A stretch of 64,000 nt of DNA, from assembly GCF_003797125.1 (NCBI RefSeq), contig NZ_RKKE01000001.1, positions 434,001-498,000 on the forward strand, written 5' to 3'. The position numbers and the translations under genes were made by a program. Below, piece by piece: positions 11,359 through 21,635 of the stretch. The notes under the pieces are model-generated. The model saw only the letters and a list, made by a program, of their open reading frames with translations, had not been told where the DNA came from and did not search any database. The DNA is from Shewanella frigidimarina (lineage in GTDB: Bacteria; Pseudomonadota; Gammaproteobacteria; Enterobacterales; Shewanellaceae). Position 1 is the stretch's first letter. Each line of letters starts with the position of its first letter.

Positions 11359-13965
11359 TTAGAAGCGGTAATTAACACGGCCGTAGTAGAAACCACCGTT
11401 GTAATCAAATGGACCACTCTCGTAGTACACTGCACCTAATTCACCCAAAGTGCCATCTTTTAGCTTCTGCGCTTCTTGATCGAAGATATTGTTTGCGCCC
11501 ACTGATACCGTTAGGTTATCAAGTACCGCATAGCTCACTTCAAGATCGATAGTCACTGCAGCGTCTGCCACTTCAGAACCCCAATCAGAGGTATCATCAG
11601 CGTGTGTAGCGTAATATTCACCATACATATTACCACGAACTGACATGCTTAAATCATCCCAGCTTTGGCCCCAAGTAAGGGTTGCACGGTGTGCAGGAAT
11701 ACCATCTTCTAAACGACGAACTTTACCTGCATCTGTTGTTTCAGGGTCATATTTATCAACACTGGTATCAGTCCAACCATAAGCTAAACTGAACTTAGCA
11801 TCACCTGATAGCATTTCTGTAGTATAAGACGCTACAACATCAACACCTTGAGTCGTTGTATCAAAGTCATTAGTGTAGAAGGTTACCGCAGAGATCAACT
11901 CAGGGAATTCAACACCAGCAGCACGTAATGCATCATAGTCACTTGCTTCAACCGAGATTTGACTAGATTGTGCAATACGACCAGTAACTTCAATGTTGTA
12001 GTAATCAACAGTTAAGAACAAGTTATCATATTGGTAGACGAAACCTGCTGCAAAGCTAACAGACTCTTCAGGATTAAGAACTTCACCACCATAGAAAGCC
12101 GCTAATGGGTTTGTTGGTGGAGCAATGAAGGTTTGAATCAAGTCACCGTTAACAATCGATGTTTGAGTGTTAACTACGTTTTCTTGACCAACAGTTGGCG
12201 CACGGAAACCAGTACTGTGTGATGCACGGAATGATAATTCATCGGTTGCAACATACTGCGCGGTTAACTTGTAGTTTAGTGTGTCACCAAAAGTAGAGAA
12301 ATCTTCATAACGAAGTGCAATACCTAATAAGAAATCTTCGGTTAAATACGCTTCAACGTCAGTATAAATACCAATGTTATTACGGTCGTTTTTACCGGCT
12401 GATTCAGGGCCAAAGCCTTTAAAGCCGTGTGAGCCAATATTGAATCCCTGATCGGCATAAGGGCCTGCAGTCCAAGAGGCGTCATCACCTTGACCAATTT
12501 CGAATGATTCTTCACGCCATTCAAAACCAGTAGCAAAACTAATATCTTCTAAGCTACCAATAGTAACGAAACGGCTAAAGTCGATATTAACAGTTGTTTC
12601 TACTTGCTCGTAAGAACCGGTATCAAAGTCAGTTGGCGTGTCTAAACCCAATGATGGGTTAAGAGAATTTTTTAAACCAAAGCTGGCTTTGTTGCTACCA
12701 GTACCCGCACTGGCATCATACATCCACTCGCCTAGCTCACCTTTAACACCAGCGAAGAAAGACATATCTTCAATTTTACCGGTAAATTGTGGTGTATACC
12801 CGCCTGGACGAATTTGGTTCATTGAGAAACAGTTAGGATCTGCAACCATTGCTTGATAAGCGTCAGTACCTAGCACGTTTCCATCTTGATCTGGAATACC
12901 ATCACCATCGGTATCTATCTTAGGAATAGGAACATCCATGTTGTTACATGTTGCGACACCATCAGTGGCCAAACCAACATCACCAACTAATAAACTTTCA
13001 CCACCATCTACTGAATAAACGTTACCGCGGTTATGTGGATTACGATAATAGAAACCGCCTGTTGCTTCACGTGATGACACGTTACCAAATGCATACAAGT
13101 GAGTGTTATCATTGATATCAAAACCAGAGTTTACGAATACAGTAAAATCATCATTGATCTCTGGATTACCCCAAGTTTGCGCAGGATTAAGAATTGAGGT
13201 ATTACCCGCATCAGCAATGGCTGCTGCATCTGGACGCTGGACACTACGGCTAGTCGCATCTGCGGTTTTATATTGTGCACTGATATTAACAAAGCCATCA
13301 TCAGTCAAAGGTAAACCAATGTTACCGTCAATTGTTGTTGCTGCGCCGTCACCTTCGTAGTATTCACCTTGGCTGACAGTGATAGAGCCACCTTCAGAGG
13401 CATCTTTTAATACAAAGTTCATCACACCAGCAATCGCATCCGAACCATACTGAGCTGCTGCACCGTCACGTAATACTTCAACTTGCTTTAATGCCACACC
13501 AGGAATAACCGAAATATCTGGCCCTTGTGCACCATCGTTAATGCCACCACCTTGGAAAGCAATAACTGACGCACGATGACGGCGTTTGCCGTTAACCAAA
13601 ATAAGTGTACTGTCAGATGGTAAACCACGTAAGTTAACCGGACGAACTAACGTTGCTGCATCACTAATCGGTTGTGCACGAGAGTTAAAAGAAGGCACTG
13701 ATGTCACTAACATGTCGATCATGTCGGTCGAACCGTTTTTCTTTAGGTCATCACTGCTAATGATATCAATTGGAACCGGTGAATCACCAATTGAACGAGG
13801 TGCTGCACGTGAACCGACTACTGCGATTTTTTCAACGTTTTCTTTCTTTGCGACTTCTTCATCGGCTGCGAATGCTTGAGCACTTACAACAGATCCGGCA
13901 AGTGCAAATGAAATGGCTAAGCTCAAAGAGCTAATACCAAATTTAGATTTTTTTGATTGCATCAT
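11359..13965 (-). CDS. TonB-dependent outer-membrane receptor
   Basis: 868 residues. Signal peptide with cleavage near AQAFA (about residue 33), a TonB-box-like segment (EKIAVVGSRA), a plug domain containing VNLRGLPSDSTLILVNGKRR and VEVLRDGAAAQYGSDAIAGVMNF, then a 22-strand-type barrel ending in the aromatic YGRVNYRF. It imports a large substrate across the outer membrane with TonB energy; the substrate is unknown. No siderophore or vitamin gene is nearby and no convincing Fur box was found upstream, so iron uptake is not indicated; many Shewanella paralogues handle sugars or peptides. A loop at 12877-12915 encodes DTDGDGIPDQDGN, a calcium-binding-type repeat. Confidence 0.93.
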   Translation of the reverse strand: MMQSKKSKFGISSLSLAISFALAGSVVSAQAFAADEEVAKKENVEKIAVVGSRAAPRSIGDSPVPIDIISSDDLKKNGSTDMIDMLVTSVPSFNSRAQPISDAATLVRPVNLRGLPSDSTLILVNGKRRHRASVIAFQGGGINDGAQGPDISVIPGVALKQVEVLRDGAAAQYGSDAIAGVMNFVLKDASEGGSITVSQGEYYEGDGAATTIDGNIGLPLTDDGFVNISAQYKTADATSRSVQRPDAAAIADAGNTSILNPAQTWGNPEINDDFTVFVNSGFDINDNTHLYAFGNVSSREATGGFYYRNPHNRGNVYSVDGGESLLVGDVGLATDGVATCNNMDVPIPKIDTDGDGIPDQDGNVLGTDAYQAMVADPNCFSMNQIRPGGYTPQFTGKIEDMSFFAGVKGELGEWMYDASAGTGSNKASFGLKNSLNPSLGLDTPTDFDTGSYEQVETTVNIDFSRFVTIGSLEDISFATGFEWREESFEIGQGDDASWTAGPYADQGFNIGSHGFKGFGPESAGKNDRNNIGIYTDVEAYLTEDFLLGIALRYEDFSTFGDTLNYKLTAQYVATDELSFRASHSTGFRAPTVGQENVVNTQTSIVNGDLIQTFIAPPTNPLAAFYGGEVLNPEESVSFAAGFVYQYDNLFLTVDYYNIEVTGRIAQSSQISVEASDYDALRAAGVEFPELISAVTFYTNDFDTTTQGVDVVASYTTEMLSGDAKFSLAYGWTDTSVDKYDPETTDAGKVRRLEDGIPAHRATLTWGQSWDDLSMSVRGNMYGEYYATHADDTSDWGSEVADAAVTIDLEVSYAVLDNLTVSVGANNIFDQEAQKLKDGTLGELGAVYYESGPFDYNGGFYYGRVNYRF

Positions 13966-14424
13966 TATTATGTTCTCAACTGCTTATTATTGTTGTTTGT
14001 CGACGATATTTTTCACAAAATGAATGAAAAACATGTCTCTCCCTATCGAAACACTCCCTATCTCGACTACATTTTTATAACAATTGAAAAACAATTGCTA
14101 ACACTTTTTGGGATAAATAAGTAAGCGCTAAATAGCAATTAACAAAAAAATACTCTAAGTAATTGATTTTTGGTGACATAGATCACATATATAATTATTT
14201 TTGAGAAGTAAACTTTTTTAACGAAATCAACACAAAACACAAGTGTAACTATTTGTTTACACTCTAAATCGTGTTTTGATGACGATCTATTAAATGAGTA
14301 ATCTAATGTTGATTCAATTTCAGTGAATCTTTGCCAATTGATATTGACCCGTGTAAGTTAGTAAAAATAATCTAAACGGACGTTTGATTTATAATAATAA
14401 CCAAAAATATCTAAGGTGGTATGC
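13966..14424. other. Divergent promoter region, receptor / acyl-CoA ligase
   Basis: About 460 bases, very AT-rich, no gene. Contains the candidate PsrA site at 14373-14386 and two copies of CCCTATC in the receptor leader (about 14041-14064). Confidence 0.5.
14373..14386 (+). promoter_or_regulatory. Candidate PsrA operator before the fadD-like gene
   Basis: TAAAC-GGAC-GTTTG matches the published pattern (G/C)AAAC-N2-4-GTTTG/C for the fatty-acid regulator PsrA at nine of ten defined positions. It lies 39 bases before the start of an acyl-CoA ligase gene, the expected kind of target. Confidence 0.4.
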
Positions 14425-16023
14425 ATGGCTTATGATGCAGATTCAGTACTTGATTTACACCAATACACATCCATAGTTGATTTGATCGAAAAAGCCTGTG
14501 ACAAGTATGCTGATAATGTTGCATATGCATGTCTTGGGAAAAGCACTACCTTTCGCGAAATAGAACAAGGCTCGCGCGATTTTGCCAGTTATTTGCAACA
14601 TAGCACTTCATTGCAACCAGGCGACAGAGTAGCGATACAATTGCCTAATATTACTCAGTTTGTGATTGCGGCTTATGGGGTAATTCGAGCAGGTATGGTG
14701 CTAGTCAATACCAATCCGATGTACACGGAACGTGAACTTATTCATCAATTTAACGACTCAGGTGCAAAAGCCTTAGTCGTATTGTCGGATTTACTACCTA
14801 CATTAACTAACGTGATCGACAAAACAACAGTAGAGTTGGTGATTTCGACCCACGCAATGGATCTTATCCAACCGCAACCTCAGCCTGAAACCCCTTTTAA
14901 AAAAGTGGCATTTACCTCTGTGCTCACTGAAGGTGCTAAGCATCCTTATCTGGCAATAAAACCTAACCATGATGATTTAATTGCTCTGCAATACACTGGC
15001 GGCACAACCGGTTTATCGAAAGGCGCTATGCTCAATCATGGCAACCTTTTGGCTAATTCTGGTCAAGTAAAATCACGAATTGCTAGCACCATGACCGAAG
15101 GGCATGATGTGTTTGTCGCGCCATTACCGATTTACCATATCTATGCATTTATGGTTAATTTGGTGCTGTATTTTGAATCAGGTAGCTGTTCAGTATTAAT
15201 TCCCAATCCTCGTGATATTGCAGGGCTAATCAATACCATGAAAGCCTATCCATTTACTGGGTTTGCGGGTTTAAACACTCTATTTGTTGGCTTATGTCAT
15301 CAGCCAGAATTTAAAGCCTTAGATTTCAGTAAAATGAAAATAACCATTTCGGGTGGTACTGCATTAACGAGTGCAGCAGCTAACTTATGGCAACAAACCA
15401 CCCAATGTATGATTTCAGAAGGCTATGGTTTGTCTGAAACATCTCCTGTTGTCAGCCTTAATGCACCAGGGCATCAACGCCTCGGTACTATTGGCAAACC
15501 TGTATTGGGCACTGAAGTTCATGTACTCGATATGGATGATAATGAAGTGGCTATCGGTCAAGCTGGCGAACTCGCAGTGCGCGGTCCGCAAGTTATGCAA
15601 GGGTATTGGAATAAACCACAAGAAACCGCTAACGTCATGACAAAAGACGGATTCTTTAAAACTGGCGATATTGGCATTGCCAGCGAAGATGGTTATCACA
15701 CCATTGTTGATCGTAAAAAAGACATGATTATTGTTTCTGGTTTTAACGTCTATCCTAATGAAGTTGAAGACGTACTTTCAACTAATGAGTTAGTTTTAGA
15801 GTGTGCTGTCGTCGGGGTTGAAGATGAACGTTCTGGCGAAGCAGTAAAAGCCGTGATTGTATTAAAACAGCCGCCAGCGGATATCGAGGCGGTCAAACAG
15901 GCGATCAATGATTACTGCCGCAGCCAACTGACTGCTTATAAAGTTCCACGCATTATTGAGTTTACTGAACAGTTACCGAAAAGTGCTGTCGGGAAAATTT
16001 TGCGTCGAGAACTACGTAAATAA
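14425..16023 (+). CDS. fadD: Long-chain fatty-acid--CoA ligase (FadD type)
   Basis: Activates fatty acids to acyl-CoA via an acyl-adenylate, feeding beta-oxidation. 532 residues of the AMP-binding superfamily. The P-loop-like motif YTGGTTGLSKGAML, EGYGLSETSP (A5-type), DGFFKTGDIG and DRKKDMIIVSGFNVYPNEVE (hinge) are all intact, and the C-terminal KSAVGKILRRELR holds the catalytic Lys. Similarity is closest to FadD, though other medium/long-chain ligases cannot be excluded. ATG at 14425 with AAGGTG six bases upstream is preferred to the GTG at 14416. Paralogues probably exist elsewhere in the genome. Confidence 0.9.
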   Translation: MAYDADSVLDLHQYTSIVDLIEKACDKYADNVAYACLGKSTTFREIEQGSRDFASYLQHSTSLQPGDRVAIQLPNITQFVIAAYGVIRAGMVLVNTNPMYTERELIHQFNDSGAKALVVLSDLLPTLTNVIDKTTVELVISTHAMDLIQPQPQPETPFKKVAFTSVLTEGAKHPYLAIKPNHDDLIALQYTGGTTGLSKGAMLNHGNLLANSGQVKSRIASTMTEGHDVFVAPLPIYHIYAFMVNLVLYFESGSCSVLIPNPRDIAGLINTMKAYPFTGFAGLNTLFVGLCHQPEFKALDFSKMKITISGGTALTSAAANLWQQTTQCMISEGYGLSETSPVVSLNAPGHQRLGTIGKPVLGTEVHVLDMDDNEVAIGQAGELAVRGPQVMQGYWNKPQETANVMTKDGFFKTGDIGIASEDGYHTIVDRKKDMIIVSGFNVYPNEVEDVLSTNELVLECAVVGVEDERSGEAVKAVIVLKQPPADIEAVKQAINDYCRSQLTAYKVPRIIEFTEQLPKSAVGKILRRELRK

Positions 16024-16024
16024 A

Positions 16025-16054
16025 AGCTAGGTAAATAAGAGCTAGGTAAGTACT
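16025..16054. repeat. Two 15-base tandem copies just after the fadD stop
   Basis: AGCTAGGTAAATAAG followed directly by AGCTAGGTAAGTACT, starting one base after the TAA. Confidence 0.8.
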
Positions 16055-16187
16055 ACGCAAGCAAGAGATGAGCCAAGCAGGTAAATCTTAATGTGCTTAA
16101 ACGCTATGTAAGTTACCTCAACCCTGAGCAATAACTGATTATCAAACTGCGATTAATGTCATTTGAAAAAAGTTAATTGATTCGAAA

Positions 16188-16217
16188 ATAAAAAAGATGC
16201 TTCGGCATCTTTTTTTA
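16188..16217 (+). terminator. Bidirectional terminator
   Basis: AAAAAAGATGC, loop TTCG, GCATCTTTTTTT, between convergent genes. Confidence 0.9.
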
Positions 16218-16255
16218 TTTCTCAACGACACACTCACTGCACAAAGCAGTAACCA

Positions 16256-18076
16256 TTATGACGGCTCGTTATCCATCAATAACTGTAAACTGGCAAATTC
16301 GCGATATAGCTCATTGCTGGCCATTAATTCGTTGTGAGTACCACTGGCTATTAGTTGTCCTTTATCTATCACGAAAATCCGGTCTGCATTGATAACGGTA
16401 GCTAAACGATGAGCAATAATCACTGTTGTACGTTTGGCCATTAATGAATCCAGAGCCTGTTTTACTTTGATTTCGCTTATCGCATCTAACGCACTCGTCG
16501 CTTCATCAAGCAGTAATATTGGTCTGTCGGCAAGAATCGCTCTTGCGATAGCAATACGTTGCTTTTGCCCACCAGACAAACGCACGCCACGTTCACCTAA
16601 ATAAGTCGAATAACCATCAGTAAATTCTCGAATAAACTCATCCGCTTTAGCCGCAATGCAAGCCTGTTTCACCTCTTCATCGCTGGCGTCTAAGCGGCCA
16701 TAGCGCACATTATCGAGTACGTTCATGGCAAAAATCACCGACTCTTGCGGCACAAGTGCATACTGTTGGCGTAAATCTGCCAATGCCAAAGTAGAAATAT
16801 CAATACCATCTAATAATATCCGTCCTTGTTTAGGCTGGTAAAAACGCATCATCAATTCAAATAAGGTGCTTTTGCCTGCTCCACTAGGCCCCACTAAAGC
16901 GACTCTTTCACCAGGAGTAATCGACATCGACAACTGGCGGATCACGTCTTGCTCAAGATCTGACGGATAAGCAAAGCATACGTTATCAAAACTAAGTAAA
17001 CCTTTAACAGGTAGCACGACTTGGTTGGGGGTCACTTGCTCGGGTATATCAATCGGTGTTTTGACTAACTCAATTAAACGCTCTGCTGCACCAGAAGCTC
17101 GTTGAATTTCGCTAAACACTTCACTGATAGTGGCTACAGCACCTGCAACCATTACGGCATAAAACATAAACGCAGACAGCTCGCCACCGGTGATACTGCC
17201 AGACATCACATCTTGCGCCCCAATCCATGTAACAAAAGCAATTGCAGCAATGCTTAAAAACATCACCGTTGAAATAAGCAGCGCACGATACATAATACGG
17301 CCTTTAGCCACATCCATAACCGCCTCGACTCTGTCAGCAAATAGCTGGCGGTCTTTAGACTCATGGGTATACGCTTGAACAGTATGAATTTCATGCAATG
17401 TTTCATCAATATAAGCGCCAAGATCGCCTACCCTATCTTGACTTTTACGCGACAAGGTTCTGACTTTTCGGCCAAAAAAGATCACCGGGCCTAATACCAA
17501 AGGAACGGCTAGCAGCACTAATGCTGTCAACTTAACACTGGTAAATGCCATCATAACAATGCCACCAATCACGGTCACACTTGAACGCAACGCCATAGAT
17601 AAGCTTGAGCCGACAACGCTTTGTAACAAAGTACTGTCTGCCGTAAAACGTGAAATAACCTCACCGGTACGCTGAGTCGCAAAAAAAGCTGGCGATAATG
17701 ACAATAAATGATTGTAAACCTGTAACCGAATATCAGCACTAACCCGCTCACCAAGCCAAGTCATCAGATAAAAACGACAGAAAACCGCAGTTCCACTGAT
17801 TGCTGTAATAGCAATAATAAACAACATGATCTCATTCAATCGCCCTGCATTATCGGCAATAAATCCTTCATCGACCATTAACCGTACCCCTTGCCCAAGC
17901 GATAGCCATGCAAGCGATCCAATAAATAGAAATACAATCGCCGCCACTACCTTCGTACGATAAGGAGACAGAAATTGTAAAATCCAAGGTAGAACAGAAT
18001 GTTTTAAAGGAGGTTTAGCAGAAGATATAGACTCTGTTGAAGTCGTCGTTGGATTCGTCACAGTATTAACCAGCAT
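16256..18076 (-). CDS. MsbA/LmrA-like ABC exporter (fused permease-ATPase)
   Basis: 606 residues, a half-transporter that works as a homodimer. A six-helix type-I exporter membrane domain (about residues 30-330) is followed by the nucleotide-binding domain with Walker A GPSGAGKST, Q-loop VPQESVIF, signature LSGGQKQRIAIARAI, Walker B ILLLDEATSAL and switch His in IIAHRLATV. Length and pattern fit bacterial multidrug/lipid exporters. It is probably not the essential msbA itself, since no lpxK neighbour is present. Substrate unknown. It stands alone between convergent fadD and a divergent prepilin. Confidence 0.92.
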   Translation of the reverse strand: MLVNTVTNPTTTSTESISSAKPPLKHSVLPWILQFLSPYRTKVVAAIVFLFIGSLAWLSLGQGVRLMVDEGFIADNAGRLNEIMLFIIAITAISGTAVFCRFYLMTWLGERVSADIRLQVYNHLLSLSPAFFATQRTGEVISRFTADSTLLQSVVGSSLSMALRSSVTVIGGIVMMAFTSVKLTALVLLAVPLVLGPVIFFGRKVRTLSRKSQDRVGDLGAYIDETLHEIHTVQAYTHESKDRQLFADRVEAVMDVAKGRIMYRALLISTVMFLSIAAIAFVTWIGAQDVMSGSITGGELSAFMFYAVMVAGAVATISEVFSEIQRASGAAERLIELVKTPIDIPEQVTPNQVVLPVKGLLSFDNVCFAYPSDLEQDVIRQLSMSITPGERVALVGPSGAGKSTLFELMMRFYQPKQGRILLDGIDISTLALADLRQQYALVPQESVIFAMNVLDNVRYGRLDASDEEVKQACIAAKADEFIREFTDGYSTYLGERGVRLSGGQKQRIAIARAILADRPILLLDEATSALDAISEIKVKQALDSLMAKRTTVIIAHRLATVINADRIFVIDKGQLIASGTHNELMASNELYREFASLQLLMDNEPS

Positions 18077-18201
18077 ATATAACTAAGATGTCCTGATAGT
18101 ACCAACAAAACACCACATTGTAGATGCCTTAACAATAAGACGTCGACACAGCAGGTTTACGACCGCCGAACAAATGATGCTAGTATCAAATAAAAAATAA
18201 G

Positions 18202-18249
18202 ATGAAAAACAGCATGAGTAATAAAATGAAAAATAGCATGACAAATAAT
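18202..18249 (+). repeat. 24-base tandem duplication in the prepilin leader
   Basis: 18202-18225 and 18226-18249 differ at only four positions. The second copy supplies alternative ATG codons. Confidence 0.85.
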
Positions 18250-18720
18250 ATAAGACCATCGCACGGCTTTACATTAATAGAGTTGGTTGTTGTGATTATT
18301 ATTTTGGCCTTATTGGCCGTTGTCGCGAGCAGTAAATTCATTAGCTTACGCAAAGATGCAATTGTATCTACCATGGGAGGGATGGAAACAGCAATGCAAT
18401 CAGCTGCGACCTTAACCTATTCAAAAGCCGCTATTGCTGGAGTAAAAAGACTTGCTACTACGACGCTTAATATTGATGGGGTCAATGTTAACTTAGCTTA
18501 TGGCTATCCCGACGGAACAGCCGCAGGTATTGCAATGCTAATGAATATTCCCGAAGGTGATTGGCAACAACGCAAAAGTACTTTGCCTATAACTGCATGG
18601 GTATATTGGCATGGAGTCATTAAAGAGGATGCGGGCGTTGCTGCATGTTATTTACGTTACAGGCAAGTAACATCAGCCACCGCACGCCCTGTTATAGATG
18701 TTCAAACAAGCGGATGTTAA
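18202..18720 (+). CDS. Type IV prepilin-like protein, orphan
   Basis: 172 residues. Leader peptide ending SHG, then FTLIELVVVIIILALLAVVA with the canonical Glu5: a prepilin-peptidase substrate. Two cysteines (in AACYLRY and the terminal SGC) could form the C-terminal disulfide. The leader begins with an eight-residue near-duplication, MKNSMSNK then MKNSMTNN, so translation could start at 18202, at 18226, or at other ATGs between. Like the gene at 8803 it lies away from pilus assembly genes; the two share the N-terminal helix but little after it. Confidence 0.82.
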   Translation: MKNSMSNKMKNSMTNNIRPSHGFTLIELVVVIIILALLAVVASSKFISLRKDAIVSTMGGMETAMQSAATLTYSKAAIAGVKRLATTTLNIDGVNVNLAYGYPDGTAAGIAMLMNIPEGDWQQRKSTLPITAWVYWHGVIKEDAGVAACYLRYRQVTSATARPVIDVQTSGC

Positions 18721-18748
18721 GCACCAATAGGTTTAAAAAAACATAACA

Positions 18749-19159
18749 TTAAGACTCAGGGTAACGTTTTTCAATCGCTTTCAGCGATCGTAAAAACAAC
18801 CCTATACCCCCCACACAAAGTACCAAGATAACGATTAAATCAAATGCACTCATGTAAGAAAATCGAAAATTAATCGAGCTTATCACGCCAAAAATCAGTG
18901 CCACTAACGAGCCAAATGTCAGTAACCACCCAAGTATGTTTCTGCCATTATAAAACATCAATCCAACACCAAACATAAAGGATATCATCACCATTCCACT
19001 GGTAAGCCCAAAGCCGCCCAGCTGATATAAATGGCTGCTAAAGCCAAATGAGCTTGTCACTTTAATGGCATTTAATAGCATATAAAAGCCACCGCACATC
19101 ATCACTAGCCCAATAAAGAACTGACCCATTCCACCTGACGTTCCACCAGCACCTTTCAT
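18749..19159 (-). CDS. Small integral membrane protein, unknown
   Basis: 136 residues, glycine-rich N-terminus (KGAGGTSGGMGQFF) and four predicted membrane helices, ending in a short charged tail (KAIEKRYPES). I do not recognise the family. ATG at 19159 with GGGA upstream is preferred to the TTG one codon earlier. It is convergent with the prepilin and divergent from rlmG. Confidence 0.65.
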   Translation of the reverse strand: MKGAGGTSGGMGQFFIGLVMMCGGFYMLLNAIKVTSSFGFSSHLYQLGGFGLTSGMVMISFMFGVGLMFYNGRNILGWLLTFGSLVALIFGVISSINFRFSYMSAFDLIVILVLCVGGIGLFLRSLKAIEKRYPES

Positions 19160-19490
19160 CAATATCCCTTGAAAACCATTATTTTAAGTCAATATATTGA
19201 TGTTACTGAAGCGTGCAATTAATAGCAATCATCTCTGCAGCACAGCCATTGTCGTGACGTTAGGTTTTAGTTTCAAAGTTAAAAAATCAATATCACCTTG
19301 TTCTGTATCCTAAATTCAACATGTCGCTTAACACGAGTTAAACAAGGAAGCTTTGATAATCAGTTAACTAGAGGCACTCCACAAAATTATCCCTATCAAC
19401 TTGTTTAAGCCTAAGCCTCGCGCTAGTAAGTGTTATCTGAGATAATATCGGGCTATTTTATCGATATTCTTTTTATTAGGTAACACCGTC
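19160..19490. other. Intergenic region before rlmG
   Basis: About 330 bases with no gene or strong hairpin recognised; presumably holds divergent promoters. Confidence 0.5.
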
Positions 19491-20669
19491 ATGACAACCC
19501 AATTTGCTTGTTCAGGTATAGAGCTTGAGCTTTTTCGTTATCCAAGCCAACAAGCATCAAACTTACAAGCATGGGATGCCGCTGATGAACACCTAGTAAA
19601 GTACTTAATCGACACCGAAATAACAGCAACCACTACCGCCATTCTAAATGACAACTTTGGGGCTCTCACATGTGCATTAACCATGCAATATCCACACAGT
19701 GAATTGCTTGTCGAAACGGATGCTAAAACCAGCTTGTTAGGTTATCAGCAAAATTTATTACACAACAAACTCGCATCAACCAACATACATTGGCTAAATA
19801 GCCGCGAAACGCTGCCACAAAATATTCAATTAGTGCTGATGAAGTTGCCGAAAAACCTACACTATTTTGGCCAGCAACTTGCGCGTTTATCAACGGTGCT
19901 TCCAGCAGGAACCCAAATTCTGATTGGTGCTAAAGCCAAGTCAATCAATCCAGCATTATTGGCCAGTATTGAAAAAAATCTAGGTCCCGCATCCGCCAGT
20001 TTAGCGTGGAAAAAAACACGGGTAATTAGCTGTATTAGCGATGGTAAAAAACGCTCATTAGCGAAAGCGGTGAGTTGGAATGTCGATGAGCTCAAACTCA
20101 CTATCAGTAACCTTGCTAATGTATTTGCGGCCAATAAGCTCGATATTGGCGCAAGGATTATGCTCGACAACATGCCCAAAGGTGAATTCAAGCACATTAT
20201 AGACTTAGGCTGTGGTAACGGTATTTTAGGATTGCACGCAAAGCAATGTTATCCCAATGCGCAAATCCACTTTGTGGATGATTCTGATATGGCTATCGCC
20301 TCGGCAAAGCATAATTGGCAAGCGAACGAGTTAGACACTCCATCTCAAGATCTTCAATCCCAAGATCCTCAAACTGAACAAATGCCACAAGCTTTTTTCC
20401 ATTGGGACGATTGCCTGAGTAATTTACCCGCGGATGTTGAACCAGATTTAGTGATATGTAACCCTCCGTTTCATCAAGGTGAAGCCATTACTGACCATAT
20501 CGCTTGGCAAATGTTTGTTGATGCGCATAAGCGCCTAAAAAAAGGCGGTTTATTACATATCGTTGGTAATCGACATTTAGCCTACCACGTTAAAATAAAT
20601 CGCATTTTTAAAAACTGCACCACGGTTGCCTCTAATGGTAAGTTTGTCATTTTACAAGCAATAAAATAA
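19491..20669 (+). CDS. rlmG: 23S rRNA (guanine-1835-N2) methyltransferase
   Basis: Methylates G1835 of 23S rRNA with S-adenosylmethionine. 392 residues, two tandem Rossmann domains as in RlmG/RsmC: a degenerate N-terminal domain ([28 protein letters not shown]) and a catalytic C-terminal domain with motif [16 protein letters not shown] and the N2-guanine motif CNPPFHQG. The end ([16 protein letters not shown]) aligns with the E. coli RlmG I remember. A Gln/Ser-rich insertion ([16 protein letters not shown]) near residue 283 is not in the E. coli enzyme. Single gene. Confidence 0.92.
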   Translation: MTTQFACSGIELELFRYPSQQASNLQAWDAADEHLVKYLIDTEITATTTAILNDNFGALTCALTMQYPHSELLVETDAKTSLLGYQQNLLHNKLASTNIHWLNSRETLPQNIQLVLMKLPKNLHYFGQQLARLSTVLPAGTQILIGAKAKSINPALLASIEKNLGPASASLAWKKTRVISCISDGKKRSLAKAVSWNVDELKLTISNLANVFAANKLDIGARIMLDNMPKGEFKHIIDLGCGNGILGLHAKQCYPNAQIHFVDDSDMAIASAKHNWQANELDTPSQDLQSQDPQTEQMPQAFFHWDDCLSNLPADVEPDLVICNPPFHQGEAITDHIAWQMFVDAHKRLKKGGLLHIVGNRHLAYHVKINRIFKNCTTVASNGKFVILQAIK

Positions 20670-21635
20670 TGTCCTGAATGAGGTACTAAGTTCATGTTCC
20701 CCTACATGACCCTGCATATAAAACCAAACCAATATTGATAGTAACGAGCGAGGGCCGGCACAATTTATGTGCAGCCTTTCACTCGTATGTAATTCAACTC
20801 ACTACACCTTGTTTATTTCGTACACTCACATTAACGAGCATAAATAACCATTGAACATTCATTAGTGTGAACGGCGATACAAATCTCTTTTTGTTGTAAC
20901 TAAAAGCAAATCGATTTGTGATGTTCATATCCCTTGAATAAATAACTATATGTCCGATTGTGTTGATCACTCGTTCGCAATAACGAGGCATCAATAGCCG
21001 CAATGATAAGTGAACAGAATGATTAATAAGCACTGAGCTTATGACCAATACCTTCCCTCGCTTAATAACTCACTATCGGTATTACCAAGTCGGTATAATT
21101 GGTTAGCGCACAAATAAACTAAATCCTATAATGACATTACCAAAATGAGCATGGGTAGTGGTAACAACACAATTCAATCATATTTATCTAGATAGAACAG
21201 CCGCTACACTAACTAATGAGGATAAACTCCTGTAATAATATTGAAGCTAATTATGATATTTCTTATATTTTTAAAGTCCAATTTAACAGCTTATTTTCTG
21301 AGTAAGTTGAACATAAAGAACATCAACTGACTAACCAAGTTGCTTAATTGGTCGCTATTTATGTGGAATATTACAACTTCAATAGCGCAAAAAAATCATA
21401 TAACAAATAGCTAAAGTGGCCGCTGAAAATGCGACACATCATTGCATTGGGGGTAGGATTATTGATGGCGTTAACTAAATTGCTTGTTATCTCAAGCTGG
21501 CAGTTGAAATCATGAAGTCATCTTTACCGATATTATGGTCAACATCCCTCATAATATCTCTCATAAAAAACGCGCTAACACTTAAGCGTGAGCGCGTTAA
21601 TTTTATCGCAATGAGCTAATCCGCTTTAAAAGCAA
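20670..21635. other. 966-base gene-poor region
   Basis: No convincing gene. A minus-strand frame at 20794-21048 lacks family-like features or a ribosome site. At 21429-21515 a 28-codon plus-strand frame (MRHIIALGVGLLMALTKLLV) looks like the first membrane helix of a protein that then stops, perhaps a remnant. With the broken regulator and kinase just to the right, this is best read as a decaying segment. The minus-strand terminator at 21565-21602 serves the GntR gene. Confidence 0.5.
21565..21602 (-). terminator. Terminator after the GntR-family gene
   Basis: On the minus strand AACGCGCT, loop, AGCGCGTT followed by a T-run. Confidence 0.8.

Noticed and set aside
20794..21048. 84-codon minus-strand frame in the gene-poor region
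   Set aside because: No ribosome-binding site, no recognisable domain, and in a region showing decay.
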